DNA from: Owenia fusiformis
Lineage: Eukaryota > Annelida > Polychaeta > Sabellida > Oweniidae
Reading direction: 5' to 3'
Assembly: GCA_903813345.2 (NCBI GenBank)
Contig: CAIIXF020000010.1
Coordinates: 22,515,181-22,579,180 of the forward strand
DNA length: 64,000 nt
Each line of letters opens with the position of its first letter. Within the stretch, counting starts at the first letter, position 1. Positions 47,641 through 60,100 of the stretch are shown here, piece by piece. The position numbers and the translations under genes were made by a program. The notes under the pieces were generated by a model. The model ran no database searches. It was not told the origin of the DNA and saw nothing but the letters and a program-made list of their open reading frames with translations.

Positions 47641-48182
47641 TTAGACGTGTTACAGGTACATAAAGCCGGTTGGTAAAAACTTATATTTTCATCAGCGGGC
47701 AGATATAGCTTTACGTCCCGCTCCGAGCGGGCAGATATAGTATATCTGCCCGCTACGTCATAATCGCCGCTCGCAAATTTGTTCAAATTTGTAACGTCCG
47801 CGTAATGAATGTAAACGACAATGGTGAAAACACAGACAATCGGATCTGTTTGATGGTTTAAAAAGGGAAGGAGCATCCACTTAATCAAAAATTTGAGAAA
47901 ATAAATGGGAATATTTGAGAGAACAGGAAAATCCACCCACGGCCAAGAAAATAAAACTGGACATGAATATTTTAGAATATTTCCACGATTGAACAATGTT
48001 AACCAGATGACCAAGATTGGTATGGGATAAACATATTATCCTATAGTCGGTTCAGGATATTGGGATTATCCCTTGCCCAATATAATATATTTTCCCTCGG
48101 GACCTGCGGCCCTCGGGCAAATATATTATATTGGCCTCGGGATAATCCCAATATCCTGAACCTCATATAGGATAATCTCTAT
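47640..48182. repeat. Palindrome GCGGGCAGATAT plus family A repeat, copy 2
   Basis: Near 47736-47762 GCGGGCAGATAT and ATATCTGCCCGC flank a 3-base loop, with another direct copy of GCGGGCAGATATAG near 47695. From 47906 to 48182 the sequence repeats 14086-14359, including its terminal hairpin (GGTTCAGGATATTGGGATTA). Confidence 0.55.
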
Positions 48183-48232
48183 ATATCTGCTTCATATGGG
48201 CTTATTAGCCTTTTGCAGATTATTGACATAGA

Positions 48233-49158
48233 CATTGTTTTATTTCGTCAAAAATCTAAAAAATAAGAAATCAAAAGATCATTGTGCAATAATATATGGA
48301 AAAATGTATTCCTATTGTACATAAATGACATTTGTATATCTTGGATTGCTTTTAGTTTGGCTGCTTTATTTTGATGCTTCTCTGCCATTAGACTAGTATT
48401 TTCAATTCTTTAAATTACAAGAGGGCATAGGCTAATTGCACAAAAACTAAATAATATAGGAATATCCTATGGCTTTGAAAAAATATCACTTATATCCATG
48501 AGTGGATATTGATATCTTCGCGAGTGAGCGCAGCGAATGAGTGAAGATACTGATATCCATGAGTGGATATAAGTGATATTTTTGAAAAACCATAGGATTG
48601 TCCGTTTATCCCATGGGGAATTATTATCCAGCAAACATTGAATAGTCAGATCAACTTCAACAAGATTTATTTCAACATTAATATTCATAACAATAAAATA
48701 CACACAATAATTCAACGAACGTCATAAACGTGACGTAACAGGATGGTTTGTATTTAATGCGAACGTCGTAAAAACTAGATCCAAAAAATTGAAAAAATAT
48801 AAAGAATTGTTTTGCTGAATTAATAAAAAAAATTGAAAAAATCAAAACCATCGAATATCACTTTTGAAACCATCGAATATCACTTTTAAAACCATCGAAT
48901 ATCACCTTTCAAAAAGTGTTATTCGATGGTTTCAAAAGTGATATTCGATGGTTTGGGAATTGTTTGCTAAAATATGATATCTTCATCCACGTATCAATTA
49001 TATCTTCATGTGATATTCGATCTATATCCTTGTACCCATGGGATAATCTGAAATATACAAATGTCATTCATGTACAATATGAATATACTCCATATATTAT
49101 TGCACAATGGTCTCCTTATTTCTTATTTATGGGGTTCTACTGACGAAATAAAACAGTG
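48233..49158. mobile_element. ~0.93-kb inverted-repeat element containing hairpins, upstream of UBAP1
   Basis: Outer arms of about 110-130 bases are inverted copies at roughly 80 percent. Matching pieces are TGTTTTATTTCGTCA, AATAAGAAAT, CATTGTGCAATAATATATGG and GACATTTGTATAT. Nested inside are a hairpin at 48481-48591 (CACTTATATCCATGAGTGGA and its complement) and an array of ACCATCGAATATCAC-type units at 48847-48953, three forward then two inverted. No coding frame. The right edge ends about 50 bases before the acceptor of the UBAP1 start exon. Confidence 0.6.
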
Positions 49159-49272
49159 AAATGGGCTGTACATACAGTAACATTCAAATTATTTTTTGCA
49201 TTTTCAGAACTTTTGGTTCACAATTTGCTCCTATATTGATGCAGTATCTAGAGTGATCTTGTTTAGAGAAAG

Positions 49273-52200
49273 ATGTCGTGGGAAGAGCTATCTCAAGGAG
49301 CTGGAAGTGCATTTCCCCCTATAGATGGTGTACCAATTAAACTATCTGACAAGTACAAGCCATTGAAAAAGGTACAATCCATTTAACCTTATAGGACTTT
49401 TCAATGAAAAATAAGGGAAGGCCAATAGACCAAGTATACTTCATTTTAAAGGCACATCTCTAAGGAACTTCTCTCTTTGAGAAGCAGTTGTCAAAAAAAG
49501 TTTTCCTCCGTAGGGAACATTGTCTGCGAGGAACAGTTTGGTAAGAATGGAACCGTTCTTTATACATAAGTCTTACTGCTTAGTAAATAACTTCATATCA
49601 AAGAAAAATATTATCTGAAAATCCAGCTAAAATAAAGATATAAAATGATAGATAAAATTTATAAACATAATAATATGAGTATTATTTATATTGTTATTTT
49701 GCAGGTGACTCTCCCCCTGAATTTTCAACAGAGGGACATATCGTCAATCCTAAACCTGCAATATGACTTTACACTGGAGACTGATGTGATAGAATGGACA
49801 GAAGCCCAGAAGGAGAGTCAGCTCATGGAGGAGCAGGCTCACTTTGATAATATTGCCACTAACATAGAACAACTAGGAAAAGACAATGATAGCATGGATA
49901 TTGATATAGAAGGTGCTGATTTTGCCCCAGAAGGGTCTCATACAATTATGCCAGAGCCAGATGATGATGATCAAAATCATGTTTCGGATCAGCAAATTAG
50001 ATCAACGGAGAATGTGGCACCTCTTGTAGCACAGGTGCCTAGTGTAGATGTGCCGCTGAATATTTGGAATAATATTCTTCAACCTGTTCAAATTCAACCA
50101 AATAAACAAACCAACCAGCCAAAACCTGCAGAAAGGTCAACTTCTTTTAATTTGGCTGATTTTGAAAGGGTGCAAGATCCTTTTGATAGTGTTGAGCTTA
50201 AAACTCTTAACGATTTTGAAGAATTGGGAAAAGTTTTACAAAACACACAAGTGACTTCTGCAGTTTCACAATCAGGTATTCAACCTGGAGTAGTCAAAGA
50301 TACATTTATGCCCAATGGTGGGGCAATGGACTTAAACAGGCCAGTTATTCAAGGTTCTGCAACAAGTGGACCCCCTATTCAGCAATATAGTGAGCAAAGG
50401 GCTCAGGCTGTTGCTAGTTTAAATAGGCCCTCCAACAGTATAAACCAAACCATCAGAACACAACCCACAGCTACGTTAAATCAGGGCACAGTCAGTTTTA
50501 ACAAAAATTCCGATGCTGTAACATTCCCAACTGTTCCCTCTAATGTTAAAATCCCTCGCTCTATTAACCAACAGACAGCAGTGTCAGTTCCCAGTAGTAG
50601 TGCAGCGAATAATTCGGCAAGTAATCCATTCACTCGAGGACAGGTCCTGCCCCCTATTGGTAGTAGTTTTAGTGATCAGGATGAATTTGGGTTACCACGA
50701 ATACCACATTGTACCCTGGCCTCTATTGGTGCTACAGATGCTCAAAACCGATATTCTAGTAGTCTCTATAGTAATAGCTGCAATACAAACAATTCAGCTA
50801 GCACACATAATGGCACCCCTGTCCAGTCATCTGCTGCCACAGGAACTGTTCAAAACAGTTTTGTAAACTCACATGATGCAATTGCAGCAAATGGCCCTTA
50901 TAACCCTTGGCAGCTTCCTCCATATACTCCTCGTAGAGCATCCCAACCTGTGCCAGTCCCTACACCACAATCTAATCATGTCTCTAATCAAGGCAGACTA
51001 ACTGCTGCAAAAAGTATTGAGAGCTTACACAAAGATTTAAATGCAAATAGAGACGATGTGCAAAATATGACCAGGCTGCAAAAGTGCAAAAGCAATCCAG
51101 ATTTAACTGAAATAGGAGGCCTGAGAAAACCAATGGGAAAATCACAGACAAAAAGACCATACCCCGTTTCAAAAACACCACCGCCATACCCCGTTTCTAC
51201 CAAGGTGCCAGATGAATCCTCATCACCCCCACCCCCATACACCCTAGGTTCATCACCTCCACCATATAGACATAGTCCATCTCCATTAACAGAACCCCCT
51301 CAGGTATATATTCATTTTCTATATTTTATTTAAACAAAAAGTTATTCTCATTACTCATTGGACTTCATGAAACCCATTTAAAGGCACTAATCTCTCTGAT
51401 TTTATAGGAATATATATTTGGTGGAGCTAATATATTAAACATCATTTTTCAAAAAACAAGTCCAGGAAATTTTAAAATTACTCCCAAAATTGTTTGAATG
51501 GTCAAGAGAGACTTGAAAGTAAACAACAGTAGTAAAACAAAAAATATATATTCGGACCTGTTATAGATCACTGAATGCTGCTTCAAAATTCGTGCTTTTA
51601 GATTCCTCATAGGGAAAAATAAGACTGCTCACTACCAAAGGTTGGGCAATTTTGCAATCAATATTCAGTGGCCAAATAACATTGATTAGAAAAATATGTT
51701 TCTCTTATTTCAGAGCCATAATGGTTATGGGGCTAGTCCAACACCCTCGGCAATAACTAGTCTCCCCAATCCATACCCTCGTCTTTCAAGTGAACACAAA
51801 CTATTAGTGGATAATATATCTGCAATGGGGTTTCCACATACCAGGGTGGCTAGGGCTGTTGAAAAATACAAAGAGGATGATAAAATGGTATGTAGTAATG
51901 TACTTCATTAGTTTATATGTGTACAGTAAAACCTGTGTATAGTGAACATAGGTCAGTATGAGTAAGTGTTCACTGTACAGATTGTCAGAAGTCAATGGAA
52001 CATATACTGAGAAATGGTGTTTACTAGGGACATGTTGGCATATAGCATTGAGTGTAATACACTGGCGTTACAAAGTGGTGTATTAGAAGGTTTTACAATG
52101 GGGGAGGGTAATATTACAAGGATAAAGCAGTGTGAAAGTAGTTACATGACATTAAAGCTTGAGTCAGCACTCTCAACAGAATACTTATTCAACATTTAAG

Positions 52201-53257
52201 TCAGTGTTCCTTGATTATTTTAAATTATTATTAAGGCTGTCCAACCAGTTATTGAAAAGGGGAGTTTTCCAAGCATATGGCAGATTCTGATCTGTTTTGG
52301 TAATCCAGTTTAATAAACATTTGATAACACCCAGAATATTTTGCCAGTAAATATTTATTTCTAAGACCATGATGCATGAAGGTAACAAACTGTTCACTGT
52401 ATATACATATTTATGAGTGTCTAATGGAAGTAAATTTCCCAGTGTAGCTGAGGACCACATACTTTTCAACACATTTGAAATGGGCCATTCTAAGTAAGCA
52501 GATAATTCTGCACCTACAAAGTACATATATTGCTATAGTCATTTGCAATTTCAATGATGAAACAAAATATTTATATGTTTTTAAACACTTTAAAGTGGCG
52601 TAAAATCCAGTAATTATACTGTGTTTAATGTTACTCTCCAGGTTGTTGATTACCTGTGCTCTGTGAACAGACTTATAGAGAAAGGTAACCATGGAGATAA
52701 AGCAGAGGATGCTCTAAATTTATATGACAACAATGAAGAAAAGGTTAGTGCTCATATCAACAAAAACACAAAAAAAGTACCAATTCATCAGTCTATGAAG
52801 TACCAATCATTTTTATATGAAGCCTGAAACCTTGGTTGTTATTAGCAACTACTGTAATCATTATCTTGATGAGTTAATAAGATTGTCCTCAGAACATTGC
52901 TGGATTGTGGTTATTCTGGGAGTCAATTTCAGATTTTCAAATCAATAGTTCAAACTTTCACAGATTTTTGAAAAGCAGACAGATTCTTAAGTTGACAAGA
53001 TTTGGAGATATTAACCCCTGATTGGTTGGGTGCACTGATGTGAAATATGTGCCTTTGAAATCTGTTTTTCTCTATTCCAGAGTTGACATCCTTGTTGTTC
53101 ATGTTCACCCAGGCAATGTATTTGTAATTTTCAGGCTTCTGAATATCTTGAAGTGATGGGTCAACTGGCAGAGCTGGGATTTGCTGAAGACAAGATTAAA
53201 GAAGCTTTAGTTCTAACTGATAACAACAGAGAGAACGCATTGGACCATCTTATATAA
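49273..53257 (+). CDS. UBAP1: Ubiquitin-associated protein 1, ESCRT-I subunit
   Basis: Five coding exons: 49273-49371, 49705-51303, 51714-51887, 52642-52743, 53135-53257 (2097 nt, 698 residues; human is about 500). The N-terminal UMA domain spans about residues 17-66. A conserved FNLADF...DPFDSVELKTL segment sits near 180-205 as in vertebrate UBAP1. A long Ser/Asn/Gln-rich region ends in repeated PPPYP/PPPY motifs (about 515-560), and the C-terminus from about 590 has UBA-type ubiquitin-binding folds (VDNISAMGFPHTRVARAVEKY; MGQLAELGFAEDKIKEALVLTDNN). The known role is sorting ubiquitinated receptors into multivesicular bodies as part of ESCRT-I. An acceptor at 49207 just before the ATG implies a non-coding first exon upstream. 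AATAAA at 53598-53603 fits the 3' end. The extra length lies in the disordered middle, where PPPY motifs could bind WW-domain ligases. Confidence 0.95.
51922..51977. mobile_element. Short MITE fragment, TACAGTAAAACCTG family
   Basis: Starts with the 14 bases also present at 5451 and ends CACTGTA, in intron 3 of UBAP1. It contains TATAGTGAACA and GTGTTCACTGTA as a rough inverted pair. Confidence 0.4.
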
Positions 53258-53809
53258 AAATACAAACTGACCTTGAAATACGACTACAGTATTGGCAGGC
53301 TTTTTAAAGGAGACAGTTTTTTAAAGGAATGCTTACAGAAACTACATTTTTATTATTTGATCATACTTCATTTGAAAGCTGCTATGGGAAATGTCAGCGT
53401 ATTCAAATCAACCAAGCCATATGTGGATAATTATTCACACCTGTAGCTACATAAGTAAGGATTGTTCACTCTGACATTACTGAAAAAGAATAAGGAACCA
53501 TGTCCAGATGTCAATAGTTGTGAAATGTTTTCATTTCCCATGAAATGTTATTAATTAATTATGCATACTCTACTATCAATATTTGGACATGTTTCCAAAT
53601 AAAAATGACATGACAGTTAAAGGCATACATGTACCAGGTACATTCTGAATCTGATTCATGATCAGTAGTAGTAATGGATCTAAGTTATTTATTCAGAAGT
53701 AAGATTGAACTCGCCTATTTATTTTGATTTTTTGGGGAGTTAATTTGTATTATTGGTGCCTTAAGTTAATTTGGCATCTTCAAGTATCACTGAAGTAACT
53801 AGGCTCATA

Positions 53810-54272
53810 CCGAAATAGCCTGACAACGGTAAAGTCAGATACCATTGTCACAAATGGCGGACACAACCGTCGCTTCAATTATTCTATCACTCTGTCCTCG
53901 TTTCAGGGGACTTTATAGTCGCTAATTCTGTGCATGTATTAAGCTCTTGTGATAATATATCATATGAAATCCCAATTTCGATCAAATTGGGTTGTGAATC
54001 GCCACAATATAGCGCCTTCGATATCGTCAATGACAATGGAATCTGAATTTGGGATAATTTACAAAGACAATGGCATATGGTGAATTATTTAAAATCGAAA
54101 TTGGGATTTCATATGATACATCATCACAAGAGCTTAACACATGCACAAAATAAGCAACTATAAAGTCCCATGAAACAAAGACCAATACAAGTGATTGAAG
54201 AGTTGAAGTGACAATTATGTTCGCCATTTGTGATAACGGTATCTGACTTTATCGTTGTCAGGCTATTCCAGT
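53810..54272. mobile_element. Fold-back element, ~460 bp
   Basis: Left arm 53811 to about 53987 and right arm about 54085-54271 are inverted copies: AATAGCCTGACAACG against CGTTGTCAGGCTATT, and CATATGAAATCCCAATTTCG against CGAAATTGGGATTTCATATG. The centre of about 100 bases is unique. A half copy lies at 38366-38613. Located just after the UBAP1 3' end. Confidence 0.65.
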
Positions 54273-57101
54273 GTGGAAATTTTCAGACAATCAGTATCAA
54301 AACAGAGTATAAATGCCATATGGAGAAAACCTTTTAATCCACTGTGCTATATATATTGGCAAAATTGAAGCAGATGCAAACGGTGCTGTAAAAAACTGTA
54401 ATTTTTACCAACTTAAATGTATATACATTTAGGATGTAGAATTCATGAGACGCAACAAAGAGTGGCCCGGGTCTCAACTGCAGCTAAATTCCATTCTGAT
54501 ACTGTACTCAACCATATCTCCCTTACTTACAATGGATAAATTCAGATTTGCAAAAAGTAAAGTATGTTTCAGTCATGAAATTGATAATACCTTAAATTTC
54601 AATCAGGCTCTATCTTTTTAAAACATGTTACTGTATTTAACTTGCGCTACTTAATTTTGTATTTCTGGGCCTATTGGCGTCTATTTAATTTGGCAGTTTT
54701 TCAAGTGTCCCTGACATCCTCCTGTCTTACAAAATTCATAATACTCATTGTCAGTGTTGGTCCAGAACAATTCCTTCAACATTCCTTGTTAATATAAATT
54801 TCTTCAATATTTCTTGTTGTTTCTATTAATTTAAATGGCCCGGAAATACACCGAAGAAAAAAAATAAGCCAAATTCCTGGGAATTTTGACAAATATTTAA
54901 TACGGCGATTTTTTGATTTTATTCGCCAAAATTCACCAATTTAAAACGCTCGCCAAATTAAAGACAAATATGTACAGTATTTCCATCTTTGCCCTGTTTG
55001 AGTTCATAAACCTCGACTTGATACCATCTAGCTTAAACGATATAGGGCAAGAGTGTGATGCTTGCTTCTAGTGGTTCGAGAAAAGCTCACAAATAGTGGT
55101 GGTCATTATGCACTTTTACTTTGATGAATTTTACCTGCATTGGAGTATTGCTGGTGATCTATTAACACATCAATAAGTACTAGTAGTTCATTCAAGATTT
55201 TATTGATGTAGCATACAGATTATCAATCGATTTCATGAGTGCAATAAATTACAGCAAAAAGGGTATGAACACTTGCAATAGGTGTATATGTTGGGGCATT
55301 TTGTGGTCACAATGATAAGTTTGTTACCAGAAGATGTAGTAAACGAACCTATCATTGTACCACCTTTTGGCAAAATGTTAGAATGTTATGTTTGTGTCTA
55401 CATATTTACTCAGTCATTTCAGTACTAACCAGGAGAGCTTGATTGGATAATTTCTGTTTCCTGTTCAACCAATGCAAAGAGGCTAAATGAAGGAACTTGC
55501 TTGAAAGTTTGCCAAACTCACTACGCATTTCTGAGTTGTTAGTATATGTATTGATTTTCTTTGACAATTTATCTTCAGAAAGGACACCTTATCTACGCAT
55601 GCTAGTGGAATTTAACCACTTTTCATGAAAAATTTAGAATGCACATGTCATAGAACAATTTGCCAATGAATGTTCCTGTGGTAAAAGAATAGGAGGGAAC
55701 AGGTTGAATATTAGTTTGATTTGTACATTTTGAGGTGGTCCCTTGCAGTACACATCCCCAAATAATGATATGTATATGAAGTGCAAGTGCATTAAAAATT
55801 CTTATTCCCTCATTTGCATGTTTTTGATTTTTATTTTCACCATATTAAATTCTCATTGAATTTTTTTTCTTGGTTTAATAACAACTAGGCTAATGGAAAA
55901 ATATTGAATCAAAAATGTTTAAAAAATGTTATCACAAATTATAGCAAAATGCTTGTTTCCAGTGCAATGAGATTGACTTTAGTCTAAAACCCATGCATTA
56001 CCTGAGCCACAATTGAATGACACCTGACGTTAAATCTGAAGGATCGAAAGATAGGGACTGGATTAGTGAGATTTAGTGAGATAAGTCTTGTAAGGGAATA
56101 TCATTTGAATTAATGACACAAATAATTTGTCAATAATGCTATTAAACTGTTCGAAGAAGGGACATTTCCAACTATGTGTATGGTTTTGCGTGAACCCTAT
56201 GTTACCTTTCTCTCGCTTTTTAGTATTCAACATGATTTGTTTGTTTGAGAGGATAGCAGGTAACACAGGGTCATTAGCAAGACTGCTTTATGCATGAAAT
56301 GAGCTTGTTGAAAAGAAATTAATGAATAAAATATTATATAAATTAATTAGATTATTTTGTATTGTATTTAATATTTTGCAGATTTTATAATTTATTACAA
56401 AATATTTATTTGATTGAATATCATGCCAGTACAAAGAATTTAAATTGTACTTACTCTTGGTCTGAAACGAATACTCAAAATAGTAGATTCTCATACTAAA
56501 TTTTAAGCCAGCTAATCCACATTCATTACCAAATATTTGGAAATAAAGTAACATGTAATACCAGAGGCAATAAAAAGTAGTGTCAGTCTGATTAAAAAGC
56601 CATATTTTTGCCAAATATATGTGTGTGTTCAAAAACAAATGCCAAAACTGACCAGAAATAAGAACATTTTTAAGAGTGAACAAAATTTTGTTTGAATATT
56701 ATCTCAAACTTATTGTTTCTGAGTATTTCACTTTTTGTTTCATCCTTTACTTGCCCTATTATACAATATCACCTTTCTGGTTTATACAGCACATGGTAAA
56801 ATTTGATAAAAATCCATAGTTAGAACACTGCAACAGCTGTGTAGTGCTTAGATAAAATACATATGTATCTTATACTCATATTTCTGTTAAACTCATCAAT
56901 TTTAGCTCTAAATTGCCACTCTAACCTTGCCAGAGTTGTCTGTTGCTGACATTTCAATCAAATCTTGCATATCAGCAGTTTAATAGTAGTCTATCATATA
57001 AGATCAGTAATTAGGATCTCTCTTTATATTGCTTCTGGGCACTTTATATGGAACCATGATGACTAAATTTCATCAAAATCTATAAAAATGTTTGACATGA
57101 T
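54273..57101. other. Intergenic, no gene or clear repeat seen
   Basis: AT-rich sequence with only short open frames that lack recognisable domains or splice partners. The right end must contain the 3' UTR of the CCCH/CHY gene. Confidence 0.45.
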
Positions 57102-60100
57102 CTAAGCATGTCTAACTTTGACAGTCTTTTTAGATGAAGGATCTTTCTTCGCCTGAGCTTTCTTTGAAACAGTCTTGTTTGCCCCTGCAAACTTCCTGTT
57201 CTCATCTCTGAAAATAGAACAATATGATTGGTTAATATTTCTTGGTAGATTTAACCATTAGCAAAGAATGGTTTCTTTTGAAAGAATGCTAAAATGAATG
57301 GGTGCTAAAGTAATCTCATATAATCAGGACCGTTGAGTCAATTAGTGACACAATATTTTTGCTTTGAGAATATCACTTGTTTATTAAATTAATGGGGATA
57401 TTATTTGCTAAGTTTGATATCTAGGTTTGGGTTGGGACAACTGAAATCTTCATCCTTGACTTTGATTGCTGAATACATGTATATCATCATGGGTGTAGCC
57501 AGGCATGAGCCAAGTGAGAAATATTACCTCTCGGTGTTTTTTCATCAAAAGCTGTGGAATGAAGTTGAAATGGAGTAATATACCTTCTTTAGCTTACCTC
57601 AGCAAGTTTTTTTCATCAGTTTTTAGTTTTTAGATCCTGACTTATTTATGACATACAACTGCATTATAAACCTTTAAAGTTGAAGAACCTACTTGCTCAT
57701 TTTGATTTTATCACGGCAGCCTTTTCCACCCTCCCAAAATGCTGTGCTGCGATTGGTCATAGATTTGCCACACAAGGTACATGGCTTCTCAGCTGCATAA
57801 GGCTGGAAGATGAATAATAAAATGTGAAACATGCTCTCTACTATCTGTCTTATTGCTATTTACAACAGGATATGGTTATTCCTCTGCACATGTACATGAC
57901 AGACAAAATTACTAAGCATATTGATGGTGCCAGTTTACAAATTGTCTCAATTTAATGATTTTTGGGATTTGGGTTTAAAAGGTTTGTCCCTTTAAGAAGC
58001 TGTGCAAGATGAAGTATTCAAAATTTAGTCAAAAGTGATATCATATTTGAAATCTAAATATAAAATTACTATTATCAAATTATAAAATTGTGGTTTAAAA
58101 AATTTTCATCAGCTTTAAAATCTTAATTTATGACGAGGTCAGGTAGATTGTTCCAATAGAGCCCTTGTTATAAAATCATGAATAGTGGAACTACATTTTT
58201 TCCACAGGTGCATTTTCAAATGTACATTCATCAAACTCCAAAAGGTTCCACTAAATCTAATGAATATTCTTCCTATATCTAGCATGGTCTGTTATGAAAT
58301 CTGAGCTGAATTAGCCACCTTAAGTAACCTGGGGTGAAACTACCAACTAGCACTTTGGTAATAAGAGAAATGGCTTTGTCACTCACCTGTTCATGTGCAC
58401 AGAAACCACATATCATTCTATTGGCAAGCTTCATATCATGATCTCCTTCCTGGGCATCATGGCATACATCACAGGGGTAGCATTTACCACAGCAAGGAAA
58501 CCTAGAACAAAAACAAATTTGAAAGACATGAACACCACCTGCCCTTTGTTACAGACACTGAATGGCAAACACCAAACCACTAAAAAATGTAAACAATATT
58601 ATTTATTGGAGCTAAAGATTCGGAACAATTCTTACGTGAAAAATAATAAAGAGCTGATATAATTTTCCATTTAACCTAAAATGTATCCTTTCCATTGAAG
58701 CTCTAAATTGATTGCATCTCCTTACCTGAGCCACCTGTAGCTTTTCTTGTAGTGCTTACATGTGCCATTATCTGGTAGTGGCTTGCCTTCCTTGACTGAG
58801 GGGTCCTTTACTGCCTTAACTGCTTTTGCAACCTTTATTACATGGCTGGCTTGTTGGTCTACAATTCCACAAGAATTTATTTAATAATTACTGCGAGGAA
58901 GGTTACAAGTCAGGTTAAACTGGGCATGGTCCGTATTCTTTCAATTTCAGACATTTAAATGTTAAATTTGTTGCCAATAGATTACTTTGGGATCTTCTGA
59001 AGATGCAATATTTTGGAATTTATTTTTAGTGCAAATCTGTCAGACATAAAGAGCTTTAGCTTTAATGATTGAATGTGTTATTACAGTGAATGGACACTGT
59101 GTGGCTTTGATACTTGCTACGTGTTTTATTCATTGTGATATAAATTGTTTTTCACTCACCAAAACCTTCAGATGGCTGTAACTGTTTAAATTGTGTTGTA
59201 TCCGTAGCAACCAATAACTTGGAATGGCAAATCTGGCACCACATGGTGTTTGCCTGTCCAGGATTCAGACCCTAAGAGATGAAATAAAAAAAATGTAATG
59301 CATTCATACATTTGTATTTGTGAAATAATTATTCTGTTTCTACTTGATATATGAACACCTTCTCTATTTATAAAGCATATGAAGCATGCAACATTTGAAG
59401 ACTTCACCCATGCAGAAAACAACTTACTGATAATTTGACTTCCTTGGAGCAGTTGAGACAGCCAGTCATGAAATCACATTCTTGCAGGATGAGATCTAAG
59501 ACAAGACATCCCTTGACATCAAAGTAACCCAATATAGAGGAGAACTGATGCATCATAGCAGGCCTATAAACACAGTAACACAAAATGAACCATATCAGTA
59601 GAGTCATGTTACATAACATATGATTTATTCGTTTTATACTTAATACTGTGAAGCAGCTAACAAAAGGCTAGTTTCACTGCTTGTTTTTACTGAAGATGAC
59701 TGTTGGTTTGAGAAATTTTGTTTAACATGTTAAAATTATAATTTCCGCAAATTTTGGTCAAAAACACTGTCAACACATTAAAGTATTGGATTTTCAAAAA
59801 CTTCTGAAAACTACCAAATTTTATAGCATGTAGAGCGTATCACATATTATGAGCTATAAAATTTCTCACCTAAAGGTCAATAGCTGGTCACTGTTACATT
59901 TGGCACAAGGAATGGAATTGAGTCTATTTGGAGGAGTTGTTATATCACATCGACCTTTACATCTCTCACACTGTACCACAACCATGATCTTCTTGGCCAG
60001 TAATGTTGCTGTATTCTCCTTCAATTGTAAATTCTTCAGTGTAGCTTCTGTACCCTTTCTGATTGGATCAATTATTGAGTTGACAGTTTTGTCAGTTTCC

